NCBI GenBank assembly: GCA_021775525.1
Contig: JAJFHQ010000038.1
Location: 1-55,871, forward strand
DNA from: Hyphomicrobiales bacterium
GTDB lineage: Bacteria > Pseudomonadota > Alphaproteobacteria > Rhizobiales > Methyloligellaceae
Direction: 5' to 3'
DNA length: 55,871 bases
In this document: positions 36,053 to 45,190 of the stretch, piece after piece
How positions within the stretch are numbered: the stretch's first letter is position 1
Layout of the letters: each line of letters begins with the position of its first letter
Translations under genes and position numbers: made by a program
The notes under the pieces: generated by a model
Told to the model about the DNA's origin: nothing
What the model saw: only the letters and a program-made list of their open reading frames with translations
Database searches by the model: none

Positions 36053-37027
36053 CTAATGCAAGCTGGGAGATTTGAGCAGGGTGTTTCGGTCACCGGACTT
36101 GATGACCAGATTCACCGGGCCCTGCTCGCGCGCGACTGTCATGGGGACATCGACACCTGTATCGCCCAGTTGCCAGACCTTGCGGTAAAAATCAGCCAGG
36201 TCGAGCACGTCCTCGCCTGCGACCGAGACAACAATGTCACCAGCGTCTACACCTGCACGTTCCGCCGGGCCGCCACGGGCGAGGCCGAGAACGACCACTT
36301 CACCCTCGATATCGGCGCTGTAGAGCCCGAGCCATGGACGAACGGGACGTTTGGCGCGCCCGAATTTCTTCATCTCGTCGAGGATGGGGACAAGCAAGTC
36401 GATCGGCACACTCATATTGAGCGGCAAATCGTCCCCGTCGTCGCCTGCTGCCTGAAGTTGCAGTGAACCGATGCCGATAAGTTTTCCCGCAGCATTAATC
36501 AAAGGCGCTCCCCCCCAGTGAGGATGAGCCGGGGCTGTGAAGATCGCTTCGTCGAGTACATATTCCCAATAGCCGGCAAACTCCTGCCGGGCGACCACAT
36601 GCGCGGCGATGGAGCGCTCCCGCCCGCCGGGTGCGCCGATGACGACACGGTCGTCGATCTCTGCCTTTGATGCCTCCCCGAGTTGGAGCACCGGCAGGTC
36701 GACCCGCGTGAGAGGTTGCACAAGAGCGAATCCTGTCTGCTGGTCATAGCCCAGCGTGTGGCCCTGCACGGCGGTACCGTCCGAGAATGTAAGCCAGATG
36801 GTCTGCGCTTCGACGATGAGGTAGCCGATGGTTAGAACCAGGCCACCGGGGATCAGGACACCATTCCCAAGGCGTTCTTCGCCCAATGTCTCGGCGGTGA
36901 AAGCATCGGAGGGCGTGAGGGCGCGAACGCTCACCACCGAGGCGAGCGCCTCGTCGAGATCATACGCGTAATCTTCCGACTGAGGTTGTACCGACGGCGG
37001 AACTTCCCAGTCGCCAAGTGTAGACAT
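36053..37027 (-). CDS. HtrA-like S1C protein with PDZ domain lacking the catalytic triad
   Basis: The 324-residue protein has a trypsin-like double-barrel (about residues 45-215) and a PDZ domain at about 240-320 (GPAERAGVDAGDIVVSVAGEDV). At the three catalytic positions the residues differ from HtrA: the TNxHV block reads LTIGYLI (66-71), the second block reads DQQTGF where Asp is expected (near 99), and GNSGGPL reads HPHWGGAPL (168-176). No signal peptide is evident. A binding or chaperone role is more likely than proteolysis. GGAG is upstream of the ATG. Confidence 0.82.
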   Translation of the reverse strand: MSTLGDWEVPPSVQPQSEDYAYDLDEALASVVSVRALTPSDAFTAETLGEERLGNGVLIPGGLVLTIGYLIVEAQTIWLTFSDGTAVQGHTLGYDQQTGFALVQPLTRVDLPVLQLGEASKAEIDDRVVIGAPGGRERSIAAHVVARQEFAGYWEYVLDEAIFTAPAHPHWGGAPLINAAGKLIGIGSLQLQAAGDDGDDLPLNMSVPIDLLVPILDEMKKFGRAKRPVRPWLGLYSADIEGEVVVLGLARGGPAERAGVDAGDIVVSVAGEDVLDLADFYRKVWQLGDTGVDVPMTVAREQGPVNLVIKSGDRNTLLKSPSLH

Positions 37028-37224
37028 GTCCAATAGCTCCCTGTTCGAGAATGGGACATTCAATTATGATCACTTTCTAGCATCTGTTGCTAGCAACTAT
37101 CCATGCCAATCACGTGATGAATGCGCCGGGTGCTTGAGAAAAACACATTTCCGGATCATTTGGCATAAAGCCGTGATGATGGCATTCTGCCGTGATCCTC
37201 GTGAACCAGAAAAAGGGGCAAATT

Positions 37225-38034
37225 ATGAGTTCACCCGCTTCAGAGCAGACGCCGCTGAAAGTTTATTGGCAACCTGGTTGTTCCAGCTGTTTGAAGACCA
37301 AGGAATTCCTGATCGACAATGGCATCGAGTTCATTTCAGTGAACGTGCTGGAAGACGACGACGGGTTTGCCGAACTCGCCGAACTCGGCGTGAGGCTGGT
37401 GCCCATCGTGGCGCGCGGCAAGGACTGGGCCAATGGCGCAGTGTTTCGCGACGTGGCGCGCGTCGCCGGGTTCGAGTGGGGTGGACATACCATGCTTGAG
37501 CCCGCCGATATGATGGTGCGGCTGAACGGCATCCTTGCAGGTGCCCGGCGCTTTTCATCGCAACTTCCCGAAGAGGTGATCGATACCCTTCTCCCTGACC
37601 GGCCGCGCACCTACCGCGAACTCGCCTATCATATTTTCAATATTCCCGAGGTGTTCCTGAATCGTGTGGAGCATGACGCGCCCTATACTTATGAGGCGCT
37701 TCTTTCCAAGTTGCCACCGGAGATGGTGACAAAAGACGATCTGCTTGACTATGCCGACGGCGTGATTGAACGCCTGAATGCATGGTGGGTGAGTGGCGGC
37801 AAGGACACTGATTTCACCCAAGCCGGAAAAGTCTATTACGGCGATGTGAGTTTGCACGAAGTGCTGGAGCGCACCTGCTGGCATTCGGGCCAGCATACGC
37901 GGCAGTTGATGCTGGTGCTGGAAAAGTTGAGCATTTCACCAGACGACGCACTGGGTGATGATGCTTTCGCCGGTCTGCCCCTGCCCAAGAATGTCTGGGA
38001 TAACGAGAAGGCTTGGGATGGGGCACAGCGCTAG
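37225..38034 (+). CDS. Glutaredoxin-DinB fusion protein
   Basis: The 269-residue protein has an N-terminal glutaredoxin fold with the redox centre CSSC (in QPGCSSCLKTKEFL) and a cis-Pro region VRLVPIVARG. It is joined to a C-terminal DinB-like four-helix domain with metal-ligand histidines (YHIFNIPEV, and CWHSGQHTRQLMLVL). DinB-like proteins of this kind can be thiol-dependent S-transferases. The fusion suggests a redox-coupled reaction on a low-molecular-weight thiol. GGGG precedes the ATG at 37225. Confidence 0.85.
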   Translation: MSSPASEQTPLKVYWQPGCSSCLKTKEFLIDNGIEFISVNVLEDDDGFAELAELGVRLVPIVARGKDWANGAVFRDVARVAGFEWGGHTMLEPADMMVRLNGILAGARRFSSQLPEEVIDTLLPDRPRTYRELAYHIFNIPEVFLNRVEHDAPYTYEALLSKLPPEMVTKDDLLDYADGVIERLNAWWVSGGKDTDFTQAGKVYYGDVSLHEVLERTCWHSGQHTRQLMLVLEKLSISPDDALGDDAFAGLPLPKNVWDNEKAWDGAQR

Positions 38035-38051
38035 GCCCCCCAGCTTTCAGA

Positions 38052-38939
38052 TCACCCGGCGCCTTGCTTGCCGTCCCGCTCGGACTGGGCCTGTCGCTCG
38101 CGGAAACGCCGACGGTCGTCTTCGTTATAGTCGCTATTACAACTGGCGCAGGAAACGCCAGGCTCAAAGTCGGGATGGCCGACATTCGCCGGGCTGACGG
38201 GTTTGCCACAAGCGTTGCAGGCGATGTAGCTGCCCGGCGATACCCCGTGACCAACGGTGACCCGGCGGTCGAACACGTAGCATTCGCCATTCCATTTGCT
38301 GTCTTGCGGAGCGACCTCTTCCAGGTATTTCAAAATGCCGCCCTTGAGGTGATAAACCTCATCAAAGCCGAGGCCCATGGCATAGGCGGTAGCTTTTTCG
38401 CAGCGAATGCCCCCGGTGCAGTACATCGCCACTTTCTTTTTATTCGAGGACCGCGCCATCTGGTCTAGCCAGCCGGGTAACTCGCCGAAGCTTTCCGTCT
38501 TTGGGTCTATTGCGCCTTGAAATGATCCGACCTCCACTTCGTATGCATTTCGGGCGTCGATCACCACCACATCGGGGTCGCAGATGAGGGCATTCCACTC
38601 CTTGGGCTCGACATAGGTTCCGGCACCCTCTTGGGCATCGACATCGATACCCATCGTGACGATCTCATTTTTGAGTCGCACCTTCATGCGAAGGAACGGG
38701 GGCTCAACGCTGACACTTTCCTTGTGCTCAAGGCCGGCGCAGCCCGGCAGGGTGCGCAGGAGGGCAAGTATCGCGTCGATGCCAACCCTGGTCCCGGCTA
38801 CCGTGCCATTCATGCCTTCAGCGGCCAAAAGAATGCTGCCGCAAAGGCCATGTGCCCGTGCCTCTGCCAGCAGCGGTGCCCGGTAAGCGGCATACTCCGG
38901 CAGGCGTGCGAACTGGTAAAAGGCGGCAATCGTGTACAT
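38052..38939 (-). CDS. trhO: tRNA uridine hydroxylase / rhodanese-type TrhO (YceA)
   Basis: The 295-residue protein has the TrhO arrangement: IAAFYQFARLPEY, LLAAEGMNGTVAGT, then a rhodanese domain with active Cys in MYCTGGIRCEKATAYA, and a C-terminal cysteine-rich tail (IACNACGKP and CASCNSDY). TrhO catalyses O2-dependent hydroxylation of U34 in tRNA to 5-hydroxyuridine in bacteria, and the Cys loop is essential. Its stop lies 17 bases from the convergent Grx-DinB gene stop. Confidence 0.9.
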   Translation of the reverse strand: MYTIAAFYQFARLPEYAAYRAPLLAEARAHGLCGSILLAAEGMNGTVAGTRVGIDAILALLRTLPGCAGLEHKESVSVEPPFLRMKVRLKNEIVTMGIDVDAQEGAGTYVEPKEWNALICDPDVVVIDARNAYEVEVGSFQGAIDPKTESFGELPGWLDQMARSSNKKKVAMYCTGGIRCEKATAYAMGLGFDEVYHLKGGILKYLEEVAPQDSKWNGECYVFDRRVTVGHGVSPGSYIACNACGKPVSPANVGHPDFEPGVSCASCNSDYNEDDRRRFRERQAQSERDGKQGAG

Positions 38940-39178
38940 GGAAGCGTGTCAATTTCGCAATGTTCGCTGGGATATGCTCAGTGGTATGCGACTGCCGCGG
39001 CAATGAAAACCTCAAAATGATTGGGCGAGAGTGTCATTTTCTGAGAGAAAGCGGGCATGAGGGTTTCGGGATCGTGTTACAACCTGCCCTCGTTCATCAC
39101 GGCCTCATGAACAATTTCTGCCCTTGTGACCTGCGGCGCGCATACGAACATGATTAAGCGGAACACTCCTTACCAGAC

Positions 39179-40678
39179 ATGACCGTCCAAGAGACACGCT
39201 CAATTCATTTCCCTTTCGACAACAGCTATGCGCGGTTGCCCGACCGCTTTTTTGCAAAGCTCAAACCGTCACCCGTGCGCGCACCGCAACTTATCCGTCT
39301 GAACGAAGAGCTGGCCAGGCATCTGGGCCTTGATCCTGAATCCCTGTCATCACCCGAAGGTGTTGCAATTCTCGCGGGTAACCGTGTTCCCGAAGGGGCG
39401 GAGCCAATCGCGATGGCCTATGCCGGGCACCAGTTCGGCCACTGGGTGCCACAGCTTGGTGATGGCCGGGCGATGCTTCTCGGTGAGGTGATCGACCGGA
39501 GTGGCGTGCGACGCGACATTCAGCTGAAGGGATCAGGGTACACGCCGTTTTCGCGTTCCGGAGATGGCCGTGCCGTGCTCGGTCCGGTCCTGCGCGAATA
39601 TATACTTGGCGAAGCCATGGCGGCGTTAGGCATTCCGACAACCCGGGCGCTAGCCGCCGTCGCCACTGGCGAACAGGTGGCGCGTGAAGAGCTACTACCC
39701 GGGGCCGTGTTAACGCGGGTAGCGCAAAGCCATGTGCGTGTTGGCACCTTTCAATTTTTTGCCGCGCGCGGTGATGAAGAGGCCCTGCGACTTCTGGCTG
39801 ATCATGTCATTGAAAGGCATTACCCGGATGCGTTCCGATCAGATATTCCCTATCGGGCTTTGCTGGATAAGGTTGTCGCGCGCCAGGCGCAGCTCATCGC
39901 GCAGTGGCAACTGGTCGGCTTCATTCACGGGGTCATGAACACGGACAATATGTCAATCGCGGGCGAGACTATCGATTATGGTCCTTGCGCCTATATGGAC
40001 AGCTATCACCCGGATACCGTCTACAGTTCGATCGATCATATGGGGCGCTATGCCTACTCAAACCAGCCGGGGATCGCGCACTGGAACCTTTCGGTACTTG
40101 CACAAACTCTCCTGCCCTTGCTGGGTGAAGATGAGGAGGCAGCTGTTGCCGAAGCCCAGGAGGCAATCAATGCGTTCCCGGAGAAGTTCAAGGTGGCTTA
40201 CCTTACCGGTATCCGCGCCAAGCTCGGGCTTGTGAAAGAACGCGAGGATGACGCGGACCTTGCCCAGGGCCTGTTGAACTGCATGGGCGAAAACAATGCG
40301 GATTTCACCTTGACGTTTCGGCGGCTGTGCGATGCGTCAGCAGCCAGCACAGAGAATGACAGGGGCGTCCGCGAGCTGTTTGCCGATCCGGCTGCCTTTG
40401 ATGACTGGGCTGTGAAATGGCGCCAGCGGCTCGGGGATGAAGACAGCAATGACGATATGCGTCAGTCCGCCATGCGCATGGTGAACCCAGTCTATATTGC
40501 GCGCAATCACCTGGTGGAAAAGGTTATCAAGGCTGCAACCGAGGCGGCTGATTTTACTCCATTTGATCAGCTCATGACGGTGCTTGCATTGCCCTTTGAG
40601 GAGAAGCCGGAACAGGTTCGCTACAGCCTGCCGCCAGAGCCGGAACAGGTTGTACTCCAGACATTTTGCGGCACGTGA
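39179..40678 (+). CDS. selO: Protein adenylyltransferase SelO (YdiU)
   Basis: The 499-residue protein has the pseudokinase features of Sel[39 protein letters not shown], an alternative nucleotide-binding segment and the NTDN motif [11 protein letters not shown] followed by [10 protein letters not shown] (DYG in place of DFG). It transfers AMP to Ser/Thr/Tyr of redox proteins. The C-terminus is FCGT with an ordinary cysteine rather than selenocysteine. The start at 39179 gives family length. Confidence 0.94.
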   Translation: MTVQETRSIHFPFDNSYARLPDRFFAKLKPSPVRAPQLIRLNEELARHLGLDPESLSSPEGVAILAGNRVPEGAEPIAMAYAGHQFGHWVPQLGDGRAMLLGEVIDRSGVRRDIQLKGSGYTPFSRSGDGRAVLGPVLREYILGEAMAALGIPTTRALAAVATGEQVAREELLPGAVLTRVAQSHVRVGTFQFFAARGDEEALRLLADHVIERHYPDAFRSDIPYRALLDKVVARQAQLIAQWQLVGFIHGVMNTDNMSIAGETIDYGPCAYMDSYHPDTVYSSIDHMGRYAYSNQPGIAHWNLSVLAQTLLPLLGEDEEAAVAEAQEAINAFPEKFKVAYLTGIRAKLGLVKEREDDADLAQGLLNCMGENNADFTLTFRRLCDASAASTENDRGVRELFADPAAFDDWAVKWRQRLGDEDSNDDMRQSAMRMVNPVYIARNHLVEKVIKAATEAADFTPFDQLMTVLALPFEEKPEQVRYSLPPEPEQVVLQTFCGT

Positions 40679-40722
40679 GCGCGGCACCTTGCGACCAGAA
40701 ATAATCCGATGGCGTGCAGGGT

Positions 40723-41286
40723 CTAGTTTTTCTTTCTCGAGGTTGCGACCAGCGTATCGGCCTTCGCACGCTGCTTCTGAAGCTCACCCTTGAGGCGCTC
40801 TTCCTCTCCCTGGAGGCGGGCTTGTTCGCGCAGCAGGTCCGCGCGGTCAGCTTCCGATGTTGATAGCAACTGCAATTTCTGGCTGACCGAATAAATGCCA
40901 TTGGCGGTATCGCTCAACCGGATTTCGATCTGGTTTATGCTCCGGCCAAATTCAAATCCGGTAAGAAACTGACTGGCTGTATGGGCCGGACACACGCCCA
41001 GATATTTCTGTCCCAGCGAGCCCTCGCGATAACCGCGCACCTGAGTGCAATAAAGTTCGAGGCCTTTCTGCCGGGCTTCCAGATATGCCGCTTTGCTCAC
41101 CACTGACCGGTCGAGTTCGCACGCTTTTGCATGGGTTTTGAAACGGTCTTCCGTGCGCCCGTCACTGCCATCCTGCATGCCGATCTTGTGCCAGTCACCG
41201 CTTTGGCATTCATCGCGGGACAAGGTGGCGCAACCGCTGAGTGCAGTGGATATTCCGGCCAGCATGATTATGAGAATTCGAAGCAT
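40723..41286 (-). CDS. DUF2799-family lipoprotein
   Basis: The 187-residue protein has a lipoprotein signal peptide with lipobox LSGC (Cys19), a DUF2799 domain (CQSGDWHKIGMQDGSDG, HAKAC, and YCTQVRGYREGSLGQ) and a C-terminal coiled coil (LREQARLQGEEERLKGELQK). It should be an envelope-anchored protein of unknown role. It is divergent from mepA. Confidence 0.8.
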   Translation of the reverse strand: MLRILIIMLAGISTALSGCATLSRDECQSGDWHKIGMQDGSDGRTEDRFKTHAKACELDRSVVSKAAYLEARQKGLELYCTQVRGYREGSLGQKYLGVCPAHTASQFLTGFEFGRSINQIEIRLSDTANGIYSVSQKLQLLSTSEADRADLLREQARLQGEEERLKGELQKQRAKADTLVATSRKKN

Positions 41287-41457
41287 TGGCAAGACGATGG
41301 CATGACGGCGCGGCGTGCCGCAAGAGTTGAAATAATACAATTGCAAAGTCTGCCCGGATTGGTGCTGGACACTGAACTGCAGGCTGGATATGCACCTCCC
41401 AATAAGGCCATAATATGTGCTAAACTTGGGGCGTGCTTGGAAGAGGGAGTTGCACCG

Positions 41458-42516
41458 ATGTACCGACGCGCTTCGTCTTTGGCCGCACTGTGTGTTCTGC
41501 TGGGTGCGCTCTTGTCGCCTGTCCACGCTGAACCGATCGCCAAGAAACTGTTCGGCAAAAAAAAGTCACCAGCGGCAATGAGTGCCCGCTCCATAGGATC
41601 TTACGCCAGGGGGTGCCTGGCCGGCGGACGCATGTTGCCGATCAGCGGTCCCGGGTGGGAGGCCATGAAGCTGTGGCGCAACCGCAACTGGGGCCATCCT
41701 CAGCTGATCGAGTTTCTCGAGCGCTTTGCCAATGATGCAAAGGAGAAGGACGGCTGGCCCGGTTTGCTTATCGGTGACCTGGCACAGCCGCGCGGGGGCC
41801 CCATGCTCACGGGCCATCGCAGTCACCAGATCGGGCTCGATGCTGATATCTGGTACCGGACCAAGCCGGCTGGCAGGATGTCAAAAAAAGAACGCGCTGA
41901 CAGCTGGTCAATTCCGCTGGCAAAGGAGTTTGGCCAGAACGTCATCAAGAAAAACTGGAAGCCCGGCTACGTGACGCTGATCAAACGCGCGGCCTCCGAT
42001 CGCCGTGTAGCCCGGATTTTTGTGCATCCGGCGGTGAAGCGCGGATTGTGTGAAGGGGCGGGCAGTGACCGCGCCTGGCTGCGCAAGGTTCGGCCCTGGT
42101 GGAAGCACAATTTCCATTTTCATGTGCGCCTCAGATGTCCGGCAGGGTATGACGGGTGCAAGGATCAAAAACCGCCACCCGCGGGTGATGGCTGCGGCCC
42201 CCAGCTCAAGGACTGGATGAAGCTGCTGGCAAAGGCAGAGAAGGCCAGCAAGAAAAAACCGAAGAAACCAACAAAGAAACCTACGCCTCGCAAGCAGTTG
42301 CGCATGGCCGATTTGCCGCCGGCATGCCGTGCCGTGCTGGAGGCAGGAGCTGGTACCGCGCCTGTAAATGCAACCAGGCAAAAGGCCGCTGCCCCAAAAC
42401 GCAGGGCCACCGCGCCCGCAACCAATCCCAATTTGCCCTGGCTCAGCGGTGTGACCACAACGCCTCCACCCCAGGGTTCAACCCCCATGCCGTTACCGGC
42501 GAGGAAACCCCAATGA
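41458..42516 (+). CDS. mepA: Penicillin-insensitive murein endopeptidase
   Basis: The 352-residue protein has a signal peptide ending SPVHA and the MepA (LAS metalloprotease) motifs GHRSHQIGLDADIWY and HNFHFHVRL, which supply the Zn ligands and acid. It cleaves D-Ala-mDAP crosslinks in peptidoglycan in the periplasm. A lysine-rich C-terminal tail of about 90 residues (KASKKKPKKPTKKP) is longer than in E. coli MepA. The start is 41458, the only ATG that precedes a signal peptide. The next gene overlaps by four bases. Confidence 0.9.
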   Translation: MYRRASSLAALCVLLGALLSPVHAEPIAKKLFGKKKSPAAMSARSIGSYARGCLAGGRMLPISGPGWEAMKLWRNRNWGHPQLIEFLERFANDAKEKDGWPGLLIGDLAQPRGGPMLTGHRSHQIGLDADIWYRTKPAGRMSKKERADSWSIPLAKEFGQNVIKKNWKPGYVTLIKRAASDRRVARIFVHPAVKRGLCEGAGSDRAWLRKVRPWWKHNFHFHVRLRCPAGYDGCKDQKPPPAGDGCGPQLKDWMKLLAKAEKASKKKPKKPTKKPTPRKQLRMADLPPACRAVLEAGAGTAPVNATRQKAAAPKRRATAPATNPNLPWLSGVTTTPPPQGSTPMPLPARKPQ

Positions 42517-42902
42517 GTTTGCAGGAAGAGATCGACGATCAGCGCAATGTGTTCGGTGAGATCATCGAAACCTGTTCAAACCGGCCCATGACCGGGTTTT
42601 ACCGGACAGGATGCTGCCATACGGGTGAGGATGATGTCGGCCTGCACACGGTTTGCGTCGAAGTGTCGGCCGAGTTTCTGGCTTTTTCCAAGTTGCGTGG
42701 AAACGACCTTTCAACACCCTTGCCGGCGTTCGGCTTTCCCGGCCTCACACCAGGCGACCGCTGGTGCCTGTGCGCAGAACGCTGGAAGGAGGCGCTGGAA
42801 GCAGGCATGGCTCCGCGCGTTATTCTGCGCGCCACCCACGAAAACACGCTTGAGGTTGTGTCGCTAGAGCATCTGAAGCGTTATGCAATCGACCTGGCGT
42901 AA
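42513..42902 (+). CDS. DUF2237-family protein
   Basis: The 129-residue protein carries the family stretch TGFYRTGCCHTGEDDVGLHTVCVEV and GDRWCLCAERWKEALEAGMAPRVILRATHE. The cysteines in CC and WCLC are conserved in the family. Function is unknown. It starts at the ATG of ATGA overlapping the mepA stop, so the two are cotranscribed. Confidence 0.85.
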   Translation: MSLQEEIDDQRNVFGEIIETCSNRPMTGFYRTGCCHTGEDDVGLHTVCVEVSAEFLAFSKLRGNDLSTPLPAFGFPGLTPGDRWCLCAERWKEALEAGMAPRVILRATHENTLEVVSLEHLKRYAIDLA

Positions 42903-42921
42903 CCGGTTTCGTTGAAACCGG
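42903..42921 (+). terminator. Short hairpin after the DUF2237 gene
   Basis: CCGGTTTC and GAAACCGG form an 8-bp perfect stem with a 3-nt loop directly after the DUF2237 stop. There is no immediate U-tract, so termination strength is doubtful. Confidence 0.4.
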
Positions 42922-42940
42922 GGCGTGGCGTAAAAAATCC

Positions 42941-43591
42941 TTAAGCTTCTGCGCTTGTACCAATCGGACAACTCACGCCGGTGCCGCCAAGACCGCAATA
43001 GCCCGCCGGGTTTTTCGCCAGGTATTGCTGGTGATAATCTTCAGCGAAATAAAACTCATCCGCATCGAGAATTTCCGTGGTGATGGCGCCATATCCGCGC
43101 TGTTTCAGAGAAGCCGCATACATGGTCTTGGAGGATTCTGCCGCCTTTTTCTGCGCTGGCGATGTGACGTAGATCCCTGAGCGGTACTGGGTACCCGCAT
43201 CATTGCCCTGGCGCATACCCTGGGTCGGGTTGTGTCCTTCCCAGAATATTTTCAGTAGCGCATCGTAAGACAGCTTTGCCGGATCAAACACCACCAGCAC
43301 CACTTCATTATGTCCGGTTTGCCCGGTGCAGACCTCTTCATAGGTCGGATTCGGTGTCAGGCCGGCGGCGTATCCAACGGCGGTGACATGAACACCGTCG
43401 AGTTGCCAGAAAAGTTTCTCTGCACCCCAGAAACATCCCAGACCGAACACGGCCTTTTGTGCGCCCTTGGGATAGGGACCCTTGAGCTTTTGACCGGAAA
43501 CGAAATGTGTCTGCGCCGTGGCCAGCGCCTCGTCACGACCGGGCAGGGCTTCAGTTGCGCCGGGCATTTCCAGGGCCTTGCGAAAAAACAT
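42941..43591 (-). CDS. msrA: Peptide methionine sulfoxide reductase A
   Basis: The 216-residue protein has the MsrA catalytic block [14 protein letters not shown] with the active Cys, then [27 protein letters not shown] and a C-terminal CGLG resolving Cys. It reduces methionine-S-sulfoxide in oxidised proteins. The length is normal for MsrA. It converges on the mepA-DUF2237 pair. Confidence 0.93.
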   Translation of the reverse strand: MFFRKALEMPGATEALPGRDEALATAQTHFVSGQKLKGPYPKGAQKAVFGLGCFWGAEKLFWQLDGVHVTAVGYAAGLTPNPTYEEVCTGQTGHNEVVLVVFDPAKLSYDALLKIFWEGHNPTQGMRQGNDAGTQYRSGIYVTSPAQKKAAESSKTMYAASLKQRGYGAITTEILDADEFYFAEDYHQQYLAKNPAGYCGLGGTGVSCPIGTSAEA

Positions 43592-43627
43592 TGTTGGTCA
43601 CTCCTGTTGTCTCGAAGAGGCGTGTGC

Positions 43628-43945
43628 CTAGTTCTGATACACGTTTAGCCGGCGGCGCCGCCGCCCGAGCCAATAAAATAGAAGGCCGAGAACACCGAAA
43701 AAGACCCAGCTTGGAACCTGCAATAAGGAGATGATGCCCGGGTCCCAAAGGGCAGGGTGCACGTGGCGCTCGATGGCCGCCTGGGCCATGTTCAGGCTGG
43801 GCGGATGCAGCTTGAACCAGTGTTCGCCAAGTGGGGTTATGATCCATTGCCCTTCACCCGAGGCGAGGGACTGTGTGCCGTCGATTGTGAGCGCGACCAT
43901 GGCCACCAGAAGCAGCCATACGCCCAGTACGCGCAATATCATCAT
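43628..43945 (-). CDS. Small two-helix membrane protein, hypothetical
   Basis: The 105-residue protein has an N-terminal helix (MILRVLGVWLLLVAMVALTI), a periplasmic middle segment and a C-terminal helix (WVFFGVLGLLFYWLG) followed by an RRRRR motif, suggesting a cytoplasmic C-terminus. Similar small proteins occur in alphaproteobacteria, but no function is known. It lies 36 bases upstream of msrA on the same strand. Confidence 0.65.
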   Translation of the reverse strand: MMILRVLGVWLLLVAMVALTIDGTQSLASGEGQWIITPLGEHWFKLHPPSLNMAQAAIERHVHPALWDPGIISLLQVPSWVFFGVLGLLFYWLGRRRRRLNVYQN

Positions 43946-44113
43946 TTATTTTTACCCCTGGCCTTGAACGGGATTGTATCCGTGTCCGTCTCCCGTAAAT
44001 AGGCATTCTTGTGGCGGTGTTCAAATATTCTACGTATTGACCGCGTCAGCGGATGCTTGCTTGAGGGCCAAGCATGCTATATTTGCGTCGAATCTGCCAA
44101 AACGGGCAGCGCA

Positions 44114-44203
44114 GGAGAGGTGGCCGAGTGGCTGAAGGCGCACGCTTGGAAAGCGTGTAGGCGGGCAACCGTCTCGAGGGTTCGAATCCCTCTCTCTCCG
44201 CCA
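44114..44203 (+). tRNA. tRNA-Ser (anticodon GGA)
   Basis: The 90-base gene begins GGAGAGGTGGCCGAGTGG and ends TCGAATCCC then CTCTCTCCG and encoded CCA. The anticodon arm CACGC-TTGGAAA-GCGTG gives GGA, and a long variable arm is present, as required for class II tRNA-Ser. It reads UCC and UCU. Accessory DNA begins just after it. Confidence 0.96.
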
Positions 44204-44383
44204 TTCTTACAATAAATAATATTTAAAAACAACATGATACGTGTTTCATTACTCTATTAGTCCCCCAATTAGCCCCCCTGACATCTTCGTTGAAGCCGTG
44301 GAAATGCACCACTACCGAACCTTTGGAAAAATCATCCAGTGCCGCCTGGAGCATCAAGGGGACATTCCCTCGCTGACGGCATG
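44204..44383. other. tRNA-proximal stretch with an orphan reading frame remnant
   Basis: On the minus strand, a frame of about 50 codons with a stop at 44223-44225 is open to at least 44375 (translated segments include GNVPLMLQAALDDF and VVVHFHGFNED). No start or homology was identified. Its position after the tRNA could make it a scar of an inserted element, but this is weak. Confidence 0.25.
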
Positions 44384-44504
44384 ATGTCCGTTATTTGCAC
44401 AAAGCAGACATTTGATGCAGTGCAGAATAATGTCCGCTTTCGGGGGTAAAGCGGACTCTCTGAGATGACGCCGTCTATGTCCGCTTATGACCCAAAGCGG
44501 ACAT
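44384..44504 (+). repeat. ABC composite repeat, units A, B and C
   Basis: Unit A (44384-44411) is a degenerated hairpin with loop TTTGCACA. Unit B (44430-44458) has loop CGGGGGT but a shortened right arm. Unit C (44477-44504) has perfect arms. Both spacers are 18 nt. It lies 143 bases upstream of sciP. Confidence 0.88.
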
Positions 44505-44647
44505 GGCGCTAATTCCACGAGATGATAACCACTTGGCACTAATATTGCCTTTGAGAAGGAGTGGCTTCGTCAAAAAACCACTGGCCCTGGCCTTGTGCGG
44601 GCGCTTTCGGTGACGTTGTGTCAATAAAGGTCATTTGGAGTTGTGCA

Positions 44648-44932
44648 ATGCGTACCAAAACAGATCAATACAGGCCGCGTATCGGACACGTAATTGGGCC
44701 TGATGGGAGCCCATTGTGCATTACAGATTTGCCACCAGCAGACACAGAAAGATGGGTGGTGAGCCGCAAGGCAATAGTCATTGCGGCAGTGCGCGGTGGA
44801 TTGCTGAGTATCGATGAAGCGTGCCAACGCTACCGATTGACGGTCGATGAGTTCCTAAGTTGGCAGCGGATGATCGACCGTCATGGTCTCCAGGGTCTAA
44901 AAACGACGCGCATTCAACAGTATCGTGGTTGA
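44648..44932 (+). CDS. sciP: SciP-like CtrA inhibitor (DUF1153)
   Basis: The 94-residue protein has the DUF1153 signature GHVIGPDGSPL, DLPPADTERWVVSRKA, VIAAVRGGLLSIDEAC, and EFLSWQRMIDRHGLQGLKTTRIQQYR. In Caulobacter, SciP binds CtrA and blocks transcription activation in G1, so this protein would act in the cell-cycle circuit. It sits alone in the accessory region between two ABC repeats, the second beginning 15 bases after its stop. It may be the main copy or a second copy; the rest of the genome is not visible. Confidence 0.88.
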   Translation: MRTKTDQYRPRIGHVIGPDGSPLCITDLPPADTERWVVSRKAIVIAAVRGGLLSIDEACQRYRLTVDEFLSWQRMIDRHGLQGLKTTRIQQYRG

Positions 44933-44946
44933 GAGTAGTTTGCCCA

Positions 44947-45020
44947 ATGTCTGCTGTTGGGGGTAAAGCGGAAATGAGATTTTCCGCTCAGAATGTCTGC
45001 TTATGACCCAAAGCGAACAT
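44947..45020 (+). repeat. ABC composite repeat, units B and C
   Basis: Unit B (44947-44975) has loop TGGGGGT with mismatched arms (ATGTCTGCT, and GCGGAAAT on the right). Unit C (44993-45020) reads ATGTCTGCTT and AAGCGAACAT. The spacer is 17 nt. It directly follows sciP. Confidence 0.85.
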
Positions 45021-45190
45021 GATCGGACTGCAATCTTTCCCATGAGCGCTGATGTCAGATAGCGGGATAGGCAGACCAAGAACTCACATTCTAACCGGAC
45101 CAATCAACTGGTGCTTGGCATTGGGCCAGAATGCCGTTGCATGCTTGATTTTGGTCCACAGACCAGAGACTATTTGAATGCAATTTCACG

